Shown one piece after another: positions 1-8,450 of a stretch of DNA of 64,000 nucleotides. The notes beneath the pieces were generated by a model, which ran no database searches, was not told where the DNA came from, and saw only the letters and a list, made by a program, of their open reading frames with translations. The DNA lies in assembly GCF_003315615.1 (NCBI RefSeq), contig NZ_PDCH01000005.1, positions 1 through 64,000 of the forward strand. The letters are read 5' to 3'. How positions within the stretch are numbered: the stretch's first letter is position 1; each line of letters begins with the position of its first letter. The translations under genes and the position numbers were made by a program. Source of the DNA: Bifidobacterium xylocopae (GTDB lineage Bacteria > Actinomycetota > Actinomycetes > Actinomycetales > Bifidobacteriaceae).

Positions 1-233
1 GGCGGTGAGGGTGGGGTGATGGTGGTGTGGGTGCCGGCCGTGTTGGCGGGGCCCTTGGTGGGGGAGAGGGTGAAGCCGTCTACGGTTTCACTGGCGGGTA
101 CTCCGCCGCGGAGGAGTGGGTTGGTCTGTGCGGGGTCAGCGTGGGCGGGACGGGCTGTTAGCAGACCCCCCCCCCCCAGGATAATCATGGATATGAGAGC
201 TGTGAGAGCATTCACGGTATGGCAGCGGCGCAT
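1..233 (-). CDS. Secreted/surface protein, 5' end only (cut by window edge)
   Basis: Reading leftward from an ATG at 233 the frame stays open to base 1, giving about 77 N-terminal residues; the rest lies outside the window. A GGAGGGG ribosome site sits about six bases before the ATG. The N-terminus MRRCHTVNAL is followed by a hydrophobic stretch (TALISMIILGGGGLL) and an ARPAHADP segment, which reads as a Sec signal peptide with an A-x-A cleavage site. The mature start contains a TLSPTKGPANTAGTH segment resembling the start of an IPT/TIG-type surface domain. A 12-base G run (on the coding strand) encodes the Gly4 of the signal peptide, so a one-base slip would abort the protein. The function of the mature part cannot be told from this fragment; pilus subunit or adhesin is a guess. 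Confidence 0.7.
   Translation of the reverse strand, partial: MRRCHTVNALTALISMIILGGGGLLTARPAHADPAQTNPLLRGGVPASETVDGFTLSPTKGPANTAGTHTTITPPSP
166..177. repeat. Poly-C (12) tract inside signal-peptide coding region
   Basis: Twelve consecutive C on the plus strand, read as 12 G in the leftward surface-protein gene. It spans the last base of a Leu codon, three GGG codons and the first two bases of GGT. At this length the gene is in frame. Homopolymers like this are classic sites for slipped-strand phase variation. Confidence 0.9.
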
Positions 234-247
234 GTAACCCCTCCGGT

Positions 248-279
248 CGGGCTATGGCGTTCGCGCACGCCATAGCCCG
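248..279 (-). promoter_or_regulatory. 13-bp perfect stem-loop in the leader of the surface-protein gene
   Basis: Bases 248-260 (CGGGCTATGGCGT) and 267-279 are perfect inverted repeats around the 6-base loop TCGCGC. The hairpin lies immediately upstream of the ribosome site of the leftward surface-protein gene, so it would form in that mRNA leader. Read leftward there is no T-run; read rightward there is only a broken one (TCGTTTTGTTT). A leader or attenuator structure is more likely than a terminator, but the role is not known. Confidence 0.5.
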
Positions 280-504
280 GCGAAATCGTTTTGTTTCCAT
301 CCCGGAGCCTACGGTTCCCCAGCCAGATGCTTCGGATTTTTCCAATAGATAGTCACCATGTTAACAGCAGGTGCCGGCCGGACCGTTGAAATGACGACAC
401 GTGTGCGCTTTGGGGCCAGGAAGGGGCGAAGCCCGGGCGGTGCGGCTAGAATTGGCATACGGGCCGTGCCCTTGGGTGCGCGGCAGGAACCAAGGAGGCT
501 TACG

Positions 505-834
505 ATGGGTGATTTGAACTTAGGGGACGGACTGCGCAAGGTGATGCTGGCGGGTATCGGCGCCCTGGCCACTGGTATGGAGAAAGGCCAGGAAATCGTG
601 GACCAGCTGGTCGAGAAGGGCGAGCTGACAGTCAACCAGGGTAAGGAGCTCAACACCGAGCTCAAGCGTAAGGCCGACGCCAAACGACAGGAAGCCAAGG
701 ATGCTCGTGCCAGCAGGCCGGGCGCGGGCGCGGATGGAGCCGGAAGCGCCAAGGCCGAGGCTGAGAATCATCCTGCGTCCCCGATCCCGACCCCTACACC
801 TGGCACTGTCTACAACATAAAGACCGAGGACTGA
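505..834 (+). CDS. Phasin-like small coiled-coil protein
   Basis: A 109-residue protein starting at ATG 505 behind AAGGAGG (493-499); an upstream in-frame start at 358 lacks such a site. The N-terminal half (GLRKVMLAGIGALATGMEKG, then EIVDQLVEKGELTVNQGKEL) is amphipathic helix followed by a charged helix, as in the short phasin/PHA-granule-like proteins of Actinobacteria. The C-terminal half is low-complexity (Ala, Gly, Pro, Glu). It sits directly upstream of the UbiB-like kinase gene, an arrangement I recall from other bifidobacteria. A TAGAAT box at 447-452 could be its -10. Bifidobacteria are not known to store PHA, so a membrane- or lipid-associated scaffold role is more plausible than granule coating; that is inference. 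Confidence 0.7.
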   Translation: MGDLNLGDGLRKVMLAGIGALATGMEKGQEIVDQLVEKGELTVNQGKELNTELKRKADAKRQEAKDARASRPGAGADGAGSAKAEAENHPASPIPTPTPGTVYNIKTED

Positions 835-946
835 GCCGGGCCTTTCGCTGGCCGGATGACACGGACCCGGGCGTGGCCCGCAAGTCCGGACGGGCGTGCG
901 GGTGTCAGTCATATCGGACAGCAGAAAGCCGAAAGGGGTAGGGCGG

Positions 947-2878
947 ATGGACAGCACCGATACGGACGCGGCAGGTTCCGGCCACGCCGATTCCGACCCT
1001 GCCCGGATGGAATCCGTGTGGACCGGCTCCGCCCGGACCGAATCTTCGCAGGTCCCCCCTGCCAGGCCCGGTACCAGTCAGGGCAATCCCCCTCACAGCG
1101 GATCGGGGCCGGCAGCAGGATCCGGCACTGCTTCCCCCGCCGTTTCCAGGCAAAGCCAGTTTCACGCCCGGGGGGCCGCCAGCCGGCCGGAACCCACGAT
1201 CGGGCTCTTCGGGTTGAGTGGGCAGGGTCCGGACCATGAAGTGGACGGGTACCGGCCCACCAGGCGGGCGCGGATGAAGCGTCTGCACCAGATCGCGCGG
1301 ATCGCGGCCCACTTCGATGCCTTGCACGGGCTCACGCCGGTGACCATGCGGCTCATGTTCGAAGCCCTGGGGCCCACCTTCGTCAAGATGGGGCAGATCC
1401 TGTCCATGCGCTCGGAGATCCTTCCCGATGCTTTTTGCCACGAGCTCTCCAAGCTGCGTGCCGATGCCGATCCCATCCCTTATGCCACGGTCATGGATAC
1501 GCTGGCACAGGAGTACGACCGGCCGCTTGAGCGGATCTTCGCCTCCATTGACCCCACGCCGCTGGGTTCCGCCTCCCTGGCCCAGGTGCACCGGGCGCGG
1601 CTGGTGACCGGCGAGGACGTGGCCGTCAAGGTGCAACGGCCGGGCGTGCGCGAGACCATGGTGCAGGACATCGACATCATGCGCACCTTCGTCAAGTGGG
1701 CCGGGCGGGTGGCGCCCAAGCGGGCTCAGGTGGTGGACATCAAGGGCGTGGTCGAGGAGCTCTGGCAGACCTTCCAGACCGAGACCAATTTCGTGGCCGA
1801 GGCACATAATCTGGAGGAATTCAAGCAATTTTGCCGGCCCTACGCCTATATCGACTGCCCCAAGCCGTACCTGGACCTATGCACCGAGCATGTGGTGGTC
1901 ATGGACTATGTCGAGGGCATTTCGGTCTCCAAGCCCGGACGATTGGTGGCCGCAGGCTATGACCTGGGCGAGATCGGCACCAAGCTGGTTGACAACTATG
2001 CCACGCAGATCCTGGATGCCGGCTTTTTCCATGCCGACCCCCACCCGGGGAACATCATCATCCGCGATGGCCGGATAGTCCTCATAGACCTGGGTATGGT
2101 GGGGCGGTTGGATGCCAAGACCCGAGCCGTCCTGCAGGACATGATCTTCGCCGTGGGCAAGGAGGATTCGCCGGCCCTGGCCGAGGGGCTGCTGCGCTTC
2201 ACCGGCACCGCCGAGACGCGGCCCGACGACTATTCCACGCTGCTCAGCGATCTGGATGCGATCGTGCAGGAATATGGCAAGGTGGACCTGGCCGACCTGG
2301 ACATCGCCGAATACATCAGTTCGATCATGCTCCTGGCCCAGAGGCACAACATCAAGGTGCCCAGTTCGGTGACCATGGTCGCCCGCTGTCTGGTCACGCT
2401 CGAAGGCCTGCTCGACGAATTCCTCCCCAATGCGAACATGGTGCAGATCATCACCCAGCATGTCACTTCCTCGGTGAGCATGGGTGACCGGCTCAAGCAG
2501 GGTGGCAGGAAGCTTGGTCTGGAGTCCGACCTGGCCGTCCACGGGCTGTTGGGGGCCCTGGCTGAGTCGCGCACCGCCGCCCGCATGCTCACACGCGGAC
2601 AGCTACGGGCCAATGTGCAGATCGTCGGCTCCGAGGAGCCCCTGCGCCAACTGTCCGACATGGTCAACCGTCTGGCTATGGCCCTGATTGTGGTGGGGCT
2701 CTATGTCGGCTCCTCGATTGTCTACTTCGCCCGGATCAAGCCATTCTTCTTTGGCATCCCCCTGGTCGGGCTCTTGGGCTACGTGGTGGCTTTCATCCTC
2801 TCCGCCTGGATCGTCCTCGACATCCTGCTCAAGAACCGTGCCTCCAAACGCCGCCAGACCAGGCACAAGTCCAGCTGA
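947..2878 (+). CDS. ABC1/UbiB-family atypical protein kinase, membrane anchored
   Basis: About 643 residues from ATG 947, after a purine-rich GAAAGGGG. The first ~100 residues are low-complexity (Ser, Gly, Pro, Arg). The ABC1 domain follows: the family KxGQ motif is KMGQ near residue 147, the Ala-rich nucleotide loop reads GSASLAQVHRA, the catalytic loop is HADPHPGN near residue 361 and the metal-binding motif is DLG near residue 380. The C-terminus has two hydrophobic helices (LAMALIVVGLYVGSSIVYFA and the GLLGYVVAFILSAWIVLDIL region), as in UbiB/ADCK proteins. Family members act in lipid or quinone biology. Bifidobacteria lack respiratory quinones, so a ubiquinone role is unlikely and an envelope-lipid role is inferred. 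The gene follows the phasin-like gene by 112 bp and may be co-transcribed with it. Confidence 0.9.
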   Translation: MDSTDTDAAGSGHADSDPARMESVWTGSARTESSQVPPARPGTSQGNPPHSGSGPAAGSGTASPAVSRQSQFHARGAASRPEPTIGLFGLSGQGPDHEVDGYRPTRRARMKRLHQIARIAAHFDALHGLTPVTMRLMFEALGPTFVKMGQILSMRSEILPDAFCHELSKLRADADPIPYATVMDTLAQEYDRPLERIFASIDPTPLGSASLAQVHRARLVTGEDVAVKVQRPGVRETMVQDIDIMRTFVKWAGRVAPKRAQVVDIKGVVEELWQTFQTETNFVAEAHNLEEFKQFCRPYAYIDCPKPYLDLCTEHVVVMDYVEGISVSKPGRLVAAGYDLGEIGTKLVDNYATQILDAGFFHADPHPGNIIIRDGRIVLIDLGMVGRLDAKTRAVLQDMIFAVGKEDSPALAEGLLRFTGTAETRPDDYSTLLSDLDAIVQEYGKVDLADLDIAEYISSIMLLAQRHNIKVPSSVTMVARCLVTLEGLLDEFLPNANMVQIITQHVTSSVSMGDRLKQGGRKLGLESDLAVHGLLGALAESRTAARMLTRGQLRANVQIVGSEEPLRQLSDMVNRLAMALIVVGLYVGSSIVYFARIKPFFFGIPLVGLLGYVVAFILSAWIVLDILLKNRASKRRQTRHKSS

Positions 2879-2909
2879 GCGGCACACAGGGGCCCAGGGG
2901 CTTGCGTAT

Positions 2910-2921
2910 GGGGGGGGGGGG
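2910..2921. repeat. Poly-G (12) tract at the 5' end of the GDPD gene
   Basis: Twelve G directly after CGTAT. It lies 44 bp before the best-supported start (ATG 2965). If translation instead began at ATG 2908 the tract would encode Gly residues and a slip would shift the frame. Either position, leader or N-terminal codons, is suited to length-dependent switching. Confidence 0.9.
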
Positions 2922-2964
2922 TATGACCCGTCTTTTGGCTAGGATAAGTGGGCGGAGGTGCGCG

Positions 2965-4083
2965 ATGGGGAGTATACGGCGGGTGGCCAAGGTCGGGGAA
3001 GCGCTGATAGGAGCCGGACTGGCCGCAGGGGCGGCTGGTGTCTGGGCGCTGGCACCGCGGGGCGATTCACTGCGCAGGCTGCAGTGCGCCAGCGAGATGC
3101 CTGTGGCCCACTATGCCCATCGCGGTCTGCATGATGCCGGATCGGGGATTGAGTCCGATCGGACCCGGGCCGGAGCGGATGAACGCGCATATGTGGAGGC
3201 AGCCCGAAGGGCCGCCCGGAACGAGGACGGGCACCGACATGCGGGTGCGCACGCGGCGGGTGGGCATTCGGGTGTCTGGCCTGAGGCGATCACGCAACAG
3301 GTGGCGGCAGTCGGATCGGGTCCCTCCGACATCTCCGTCGCCCCCGAGAACTCGCTCCCTGCTTTCGCGGCGGCCTGCCGGCTGGGGTACGGCATCGAAT
3401 TGGATGTGCGTCTGAGCAGGGACAGGCAGGTGGTGGTTGTCCACGACGACGACCTCAATCGGGTGGCCGCGGACGGGCGGAAGGTGGCCGATCTGACCTA
3501 CGAGGAACTGTGCCGGATACCGATCGCTTCCGGGCCGGGTGAAGGCGGATCGGTGGAGGCCGGGGGAGGGAGGGGCCGCCACGCCAAACGGTCCGAGGTC
3601 ATCCATGTCCCCCTACTGGCGGACGTGCTGGAACTCGTGGCCGGGCGGGTGCCCCTGATTGTGGAGTACAAGATGGGCCGGGAACTGGACCGGGAGCTCA
3701 TGGAGCGGGCCGACGTCCTCCTGGCCGCCTATGAGGGGCCTTATGTGATTGAATCCTTCAATCCCCTGGCCCTGGCCTGGTACCGGCGTCACCGCCCTTC
3801 GGTCCTCCGGGGGCAGCTGGCGGCGCCATACCATGGGCGCGTGCGGTCGGGCTCCGACCTGTTGGAGGCGGCGGCCGGCGCTCTCCTGCTCAACTGGCTG
3901 GGCCGGCCTGATTTCATGGCCTATGAGTGGCACGGCGGGCGCAGCCTGCCCATGCGCCTATTCCGGGCCTTGGGCGGCACCCCGGTGGCTTGGACCGTGC
4001 GCTCGCGCCAGGCCGAGCGAGAGGCGGCGTCCTCCTTCGACCTGTGCATCTTCGAGTCCTACCTGCCCGCCGTCACGTATTGA
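2965..4083 (+). CDS. Glycerophosphodiester phosphodiesterase family protein
   Basis: 372 residues from ATG 2965, chosen because GCGGAGG lies at 2952-2957 with good spacing; in-frame starts at 2902, 2908 and 2923 lack a ribosome site and span or adjoin the G12 tract. GDPD enzymes hydrolyse glycerophosphodiesters to glycerol-3-phosphate and an alcohol. Visible motifs are HRG near residue 52, PENS near residue 127, ELDVRL, VVHDDDLNR and, later, EYKMG and ESFNP. An N-terminal hydrophobic segment (GEALIGAGLAAGAAGVWALA) suggests membrane anchoring. In the family HRG and PEN are only some 10-15 residues apart; here about 65 residues of Gly/Arg/Ala-rich sequence separate them, an unusual insertion next to the active site. 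The 86-bp gap to the UbiB-like gene contains the G12 tract. Confidence 0.88.
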   Translation: MGSIRRVAKVGEALIGAGLAAGAAGVWALAPRGDSLRRLQCASEMPVAHYAHRGLHDAGSGIESDRTRAGADERAYVEAARRAARNEDGHRHAGAHAAGGHSGVWPEAITQQVAAVGSGPSDISVAPENSLPAFAAACRLGYGIELDVRLSRDRQVVVVHDDDLNRVAADGRKVADLTYEELCRIPIASGPGEGGSVEAGGGRGRHAKRSEVIHVPLLADVLELVAGRVPLIVEYKMGRELDRELMERADVLLAAYEGPYVIESFNPLALAWYRRHRPSVLRGQLAAPYHGRVRSGSDLLEAAAGALLLNWLGRPDFMAYEWHGGRSLPMRLFRALGGTPVAWTVRSRQAEREAASSFDLCIFESYLPAVTY

Positions 4084-4399
4084 ATCGGCCGCCGCAGGAG
4101 GGACTGTTGACGGGCGACATCCCCCGGGTGAGGTCTGGGCGTGGAGCCGCTCTGCATACGCCGCAAAGGCGGGACGGAGGTCTGCGCCTGCCGGTTCTTA
4201 TGGACCTGGATCGATGCGGGCCGGTCTGTGCGGCCTGTACCCGGGGGAGCGCAGCGTTTGTCCTATGGATAATGCACACAATATCCACACATTCCCTTTA
4301 CATTCGCCTGCGGCATGTTGACTTCCGCCCCTGTCTATAGTGAAGCTACTCCTTGAGGGTGTACGGGCCAACCAAACGTCGCTATAAGGCTGGGCGAAG
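4084..4399. other. Intergenic region without a recognisable gene
   Basis: 316 bases between the GDPD gene and the DMT exporter. Short frames here lack ribosome sites and family resemblance. The second half is AT-richer (GGATAATGCACACAATATCC around 4267). A TATAAG at 4383-4388 would place a transcript start about 5 bases before the exporter ATG, but no good -35 accompanies it. TTGACT (4319) and TATAGT (about 4335) are too close together to form a normal promoter. No terminator hairpin was recognised. Confidence 0.4.
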
Positions 4400-5449
4400 A
4401 TGAGTTTTCATTCGGGTGTACGGGTCGTCAAGGGCGGTATGCGCGCGCTCCATGGGGATGGAACGGGCATGGGGGGCCGTTTCCGTATGCTGCGGGCCGG
4501 CTTCGGCAAGCTCTACCGGTATGTCACCCTCTCGTTCCCCCCGAGCCTGGCCCGGATCCTGCTCCTGTGCTGTGCAGCCCTGTGGGGTGGCTCCTATCTG
4601 ATGGCCAAGGTCGCCATCAGTGCAATCAGTCCGCAATGGCTCATGTTCCTACGGATGTCGGGCGCCTGCCTGCTCATGCTCGCCGCCTTCCACAAGCGGA
4701 TCCTGCCCCATCTGAAGCCTTCGGTCATCCTGCCCTCGCTGGCCATCGGGGGGACCTACTACCTGCACATGTGCCTGCAGACCATAGCGCTCAGGGACGA
4801 GGAACCCGGCCGCAGCGCCTTCCTGACCGCTTCCTACTGCGTCCTGACGCCGTTCGCCATCTGGGCCATCTTCCGCCATCGGCCCCGTATGGTGAACATC
4901 ATCGCCGCACTTGTCTGCCTGGTCGGAGTCGGATTCGTGGCCCTGAAACCCGGGTCGGCCTCGCTGTCCCTGTCGGGGGCGGATGTGATGACGCTGGGTT
5001 GCGCCCTGGCCTACGCTTTCAATCTGGCCCTGATGGCGCACTTCGCCCGTTCGTTCTCGCCGCTGTCCATGACCTTCATGCAGTTCGCGGTGGCCGGTGC
5101 CTGCTTCCTGGTCGGCGCCCTGCTCACCGAACCCGCGCCTTCGGCCGCCTGGTTCAGGACACCGGTTATCCTGAGCTTCCTCTACCTGGTTCTGTGCGCC
5201 ACCTTCGCTGCGCAGATCATGCAGAACGTCGGGCTGGCACACGTGGCTGCGGGGACCGCTTCTATCATACTGTGCACGGAATCCCTGTTCTCAGTAGGTT
5301 TCTCCGCGATATTCATGGGTGAACGCATCACCACCACCTCCCTGATCGGGTTCGTGCTGATCTTCAGCGCCATCCTCTTGTCGGTCGTGCACTTCGGCCA
5401 TCGTGTGCCCAAGCCGGTCCCCAAGCCCCAGGTCGTCTCCGTCAGCTGA
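4400..5449 (+). CDS. EamA/DMT-superfamily transporter
   Basis: 349 residues with about ten hydrophobic segments in the two-repeat EamA pattern: the first begins near residue 50 (ARILLLCCAALWGGSYLMAK) and the last is LIGFVLIFSAILLSVVHFGH. The WGGSYLMAK and G(E)R-containing loop (FMGERITTTSLIGF) are typical of drug/metabolite exporters of the RhaT/YdcZ-like group. The substrate cannot be deduced. The ATG at 4400 is the longest start; internal Met codons at residues 14, 24 and 30 are possible because the first ~45 residues are basic and not conserved in the family. It converges with upp across a strong bidirectional terminator. Confidence 0.85.
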   Translation: MSFHSGVRVVKGGMRALHGDGTGMGGRFRMLRAGFGKLYRYVTLSFPPSLARILLLCCAALWGGSYLMAKVAISAISPQWLMFLRMSGACLLMLAAFHKRILPHLKPSVILPSLAIGGTYYLHMCLQTIALRDEEPGRSAFLTASYCVLTPFAIWAIFRHRPRMVNIIAALVCLVGVGFVALKPGSASLSLSGADVMTLGCALAYAFNLALMAHFARSFSPLSMTFMQFAVAGACFLVGALLTEPAPSAAWFRTPVILSFLYLVLCATFAAQIMQNVGLAHVAAGTASIILCTESLFSVGFSAIFMGERITTTSLIGFVLIFSAILLSVVHFGHRVPKPVPKPQVVSVS

Positions 5450-5478
5450 GACGCGACGGAATCGTCCTCCTTAGAGAT

Positions 5479-5517
5479 GGGGCCCCCGGATCGATGCCGA
5501 GTCGATTCGGGGGCCCC
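5479..5517. terminator. Bidirectional terminator between the DMT exporter and upp
   Basis: A 16-bp stem (5479-5494 pairs with 5502-5517, one G-T) built on GGGGCCCCCG, with a 7-base loop. It lies 30 bp after the exporter stop and 20 bp after the upp stop on the other strand, so it can end both convergent transcripts. No long T-run follows on either side. Confidence 0.75.
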
Positions 5518-5537
5518 GAGCCTGAGCGTGTGTATGC

Positions 5538-6176
5538 TCAGTCGATGACGCCGTAGAGACGGTCGCCGGCGTCGCCCAGGCCGGGGACGATGTAGGCGTG
5601 GTCGTTGAGCTTCTCGTCGACCGCGCAGACCACGACCTTCAGGTTGATCTTGGGGTCCATCTCGGCTTTCAGCCGTTCCAGGCCCTCGGGAGCGGCCAGG
5701 ATGTTGATCGAGGTCACGTCCTTGGCGCCGCGTTCGGCCAGGTAGTTGGTCGCGGCAATCAGGGTGCCACCGGTGGCCAGCATGGGGTCCAGCAGGAAGC
5801 ACTGGCGGCCGGAGAGGTCCTCGGGCAGGCGGTTGGCGTAGGTGATGATGTCGAGCGTGTTCTCGTCGCGCTTCATGCCCAGGAAGCCGACCTCGGCGGT
5901 GGGCAGAAGGCGGGTCATGCCGTCAAGCATGCCCAGTCCGGCGCGCAGGACCGGCACGACCATCGGACGAGGGGAGGCCAGCTTTTTGCCGATCATCGGC
6001 GCTACGGGGGTCTCAATAGCGGCATCCTCGATATCGAGGTTGCGGGTGGCTTCATAGGCCTCGAGCATGACCAGCTCGCTGGTCAGCTCTCGGAAGGTGT
6101 TGGAGGGGGTCTTCTTGTCCCGCAGTACGGTGAGCTTGTGCTCGATGAGCGGGTGCTGTAATACGTGGAGTTCCAT
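5538..6176 (-). CDS. upp: Uracil phosphoribosyltransferase
   Basis: 212 residues, normal length. The enzyme makes UMP from uracil and PRPP in pyrimidine salvage. The sequence shows the family throughout: [20 protein letters not shown] at the N-terminus, the RAGLGMLDG segment, the PRPP-binding loop [12 protein letters not shown] and the uracil-binding C-terminus with [22 protein letters not shown] abuts the ATG too closely for a normal Shine-Dalgarno, and the TAGGCT just before it could be a -10, so the mRNA may be nearly leaderless. The gene is monocistronic and converges with the DMT exporter. Confidence 0.97.
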   Translation of the reverse strand: MELHVLQHPLIEHKLTVLRDKKTPSNTFRELTSELVMLEAYEATRNLDIEDAAIETPVAPMIGKKLASPRPMVVPVLRAGLGMLDGMTRLLPTAEVGFLGMKRDENTLDIITYANRLPEDLSGRQCFLLDPMLATGGTLIAATNYLAERGAKDVTSINILAAPEGLERLKAEMDPKINLKVVVCAVDEKLNDHAYIVPGLGDAGDRLYGVID

Positions 6177-6287
6177 GCCTCCAAGCCTAGCGCAAGGTGG
6201 GGCCTCGGCTTTGCGGGCGTTCCCGCATACAGTGAGCCCCGGCCGGGATCCGCATGGGATGTACCTGCCGGGGCTGGGGGCTGACGG

Positions 6288-7025
6288 TTACTCTTCGCCG
6301 CCGCGCTCGTAATATTCGGAAGAGCAGACCTCACCGACGATTGAGAAACGGCCGTCCTGGTAGGTGAGCTTGGTCACCGTGGCGTTGTCCGGGTCCGAGA
6401 AGTCGGCGTGGTGGTCCACCACATACAGGAACTGGCGGATGCTCAGGCCGGAGCTTATCACCAGTACGTTGCCGCCGCCGTCCTCCACGGTCTTGCGGGC
6501 GATGCGGGTCATGGCCGCGTTCATGCGATCCTGCACCTGCGCCGATGATTCCGCCCGGTCCTTCGGGTCAAGATCGGTCTTGAGCGTGTCCGCCCGGTCC
6601 ATTTCGTACAGGGCGTCCTGGATGTCCAGATGGACCTTGCTGCCTCTGTCGGCCTCGCCCTCGGCCATGGTCGTGTAACCCATGTGTTCTATCGCGGCCT
6701 GCATGGAGCCGGAGGTGCTGTGGCCTTCGAACGAGCCGAAGTTGTCCTCGCGCAGGTCGGGGTCCATCTGGATGGAAACCCCCTGGTTGCCCGAACCATC
6801 CAGCACCCCGCGGGCTGTCTGGTAGTGCCGGGGGAGGGTGCCGCAATAGGCGGCGGTGAAGTCGATCCCACGCATGCCCCGGCCGAGGCGGCGGATGATG
6901 CCGCGCCCTACCTGGGTTACCGGGAAATCGGACCAACCCTGCATGATGTCCATGATGTTGGAGGTGGTCTGCGTGTGGCGTGCCAGGTAGATCGTCACCG
7001 GCCGCTGCATGCCTTCGTCGCTCAT
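6288..7025 (-). CDS. Histidine-phosphatase (phosphoglycerate-mutase-like) family protein with altered active site
   Basis: 245 residues of the histidine phosphatase fold. The N-terminal motif that carries the phosphorylated histidine is ARHTQTTSN (residues 15-23), with His17 but RHT in place of RHG. The central acidic region is REDNFGSFEG. The second catalytic histidine normally sits in a SHG motif before a hydrophobic helix; here the matching segment is NVLVISSGLSIRQ, with Ser in place of His. Activity may therefore be weak or changed. The gene starts 3 bp after the stop of the upstream organophosphate antiporter on the same strand, so the two should be co-translated. A role in dephosphorylating an imported organophosphate is inference; an inactive regulatory member is the alternative. 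Confidence 0.85.
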   Translation of the reverse strand: MSDEGMQRPVTIYLARHTQTTSNIMDIMQGWSDFPVTQVGRGIIRRLGRGMRGIDFTAAYCGTLPRHYQTARGVLDGSGNQGVSIQMDPDLREDNFGSFEGHSTSGSMQAAIEHMGYTTMAEGEADRGSKVHLDIQDALYEMDRADTLKTDLDPKDRAESSAQVQDRMNAAMTRIARKTVEDGGGNVLVISSGLSIRQFLYVVDHHADFSDPDNATVTKLTYQDGRFSIVGEVCSSEYYERGGEE

Positions 7026-7028
7026 CGT

Positions 7029-8450
7029 TCAGTCCTCCGTCTTCTTCGCCGCCGCGAGTTTCCTGGTGCTCCTGATCTTGCGCTCCTCGTGGACGGTCAC
7101 GATGATCTGCAGCAGGAAGGAGCAGGCAATGGCCCCATACAGGAGTGCGAATGTATCGTTCCAGCCGTGGAAGACATGGCCGAACATGGTGATGCCGGAA
7201 GCGGTGGAATCGGCGATCCGGGCAAGGACCAGCTTGCCGGTGGAGTCGCCGAGCAGGTAGGCGAAGGCGCCCAGGATGCCCCCGGCCAGGGCGGCGGCTT
7301 TCTTCGGCACGACCGCGAACTGCGAAATGGCGATCAGCACCTGCGGTCCGAAAGCGAACATGCCCAGGAAGAAGAGGGAGACCATGACCGTCATCGGGGT
7401 CTTGGCGAACTGGTAGGCCACCAGCGGGATAGGTGCCAGGCCCAGATCGATCAGGGACACCAGGCCGGGGCGGCCACCGAAGGCGTCGGAGATGGCGCCC
7501 CAGATGATGCAGCCGATCATAGAGCCCATGCCGAAGTAGAAGATGGCCTGGGCGCCGACCTCATTGGAGAAGCCCAGCTGCTCGGTCACGCGCAAGGAGG
7601 ACCAGTTGTCGATGCCGACCCTCAGTACGTAGGCGAACACATCGGAGAAGCACAGGACCCAGACCAGCGGGTTGGCCAGCAGGTACTTGCGGAACAGCTC
7701 CCAGGTGGAGTCGTTGCTGGATTCCTGGTCCTCGGCTTTCGGCGGCTCGTCGAAGATCTCCTCGGCGGTGCCCCAGCCGAGGTCCTCGGGCCGGTTCTTG
7801 CCTACGAAGAAGCAGACGAACGCGACGACGAACGCCACGAGCGCGGGGGCGATGAACATGCCGTACACATGGCCATGGAAGAAGGTCTGTGCGCACCACA
7901 GGGAGAAGATACCGGCCAGACCGCCGCCGATGTTATGGGAGGCGGACCAGGCGCCGTAATAGCGCCCGTAGTTCTTGGATGTCGTCCAGTTCAGGATGGT
8001 GCCGGCGCAGGCGGGTCCCGCCGCACATTGGATGACGCCGTTCACTGCCCACAGGGAGAGCAGCCAGCCGAAGGGCACCTGGCTCATGGTGAGCAGGAAG
8101 CCCACGCACATGACCACCACGGAGGCTGCCAGGAGCATGATCGAGGCGACCTTCTTGTTGTCCTTGTTGGTCACGATGTAACCGACGACGATTTTGCCTA
8201 AGCCGTATGCCACGGAGAAGGCGAAGCCCACCAGGCCCAGCTGCTGGGTGGTCAGGCCCATCTGCTGCTTCAGCAGCGGCTGCGCGGCCTTGAAATCGTC
8301 GCGCACGAAGTACATGGTGCTGTAGAGCAAGGTCACCATGATGAACGGCTTCATGAATTCCTTGAACCAGGCCTTGCGCTGGTCGGAGAGAGGCAGGTCC
8401 ACTTTGGGGACATGCTTCTCGAAAGCCAGACTGAATGTGTATTTGGACAC
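7029..8450 (-). CDS. MFS organophosphate:phosphate antiporter, UhpT/GlpT family
   Basis: 473 residues with about 12 membrane segments. Start taken as GTG 8450 because AAGGAGG lies nine bases upstream; a longer frame to 8636 has no ribosome site and would overlap the promoter. Family features include the N-terminal FMVTLLYSTMYFVRDDFK segment, the NKDNKK loop between helices, and the GWLLSLWAVNGVIQCAAGPAC region. UhpT and GlpT exchange hexose phosphates or glycerol-3-phosphate for phosphate. The exact substrate is not determinable here. It heads a two-gene operon with the histidine-phosphatase-like gene and has a good sigma-A-type promoter overlapped by a LacI-like half-palindrome. Confidence 0.88.
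   Translation of the reverse strand: MSKYTFSLAFEKHVPKVDLPLSDQRKAWFKEFMKPFIMVTLLYSTMYFVRDDFKAAQPLLKQQMGLTTQQLGLVGFAFSVAYGLGKIVVGYIVTNKDNKKVASIMLLAASVVVMCVGFLLTMSQVPFGWLLSLWAVNGVIQCAAGPACAGTILNWTTSKNYGRYYGAWSASHNIGGGLAGIFSLWCAQTFFHGHVYGMFIAPALVAFVVAFVCFFVGKNRPEDLGWGTAEEIFDEPPKAEDQESSNDSTWELFRKYLLANPLVWVLCFSDVFAYVLRVGIDNWSSLRVTEQLGFSNEVGAQAIFYFGMGSMIGCIIWGAISDAFGGRPGLVSLIDLGLAPIPLVAYQFAKTPMTVMVSLFFLGMFAFGPQVLIAISQFAVVPKKAAALAGGILGAFAYLLGDSTGKLVLARIADSTASGITMFGHVFHGWNDTFALLYGAIACSFLLQIIVTVHEERKIRSTRKLAAAKKTED

Noticed and set aside
505-834. PHA granule formation
   Set aside because: No PHA synthase or related gene in the window; resemblance is limited to a short helical phasin-like segment.
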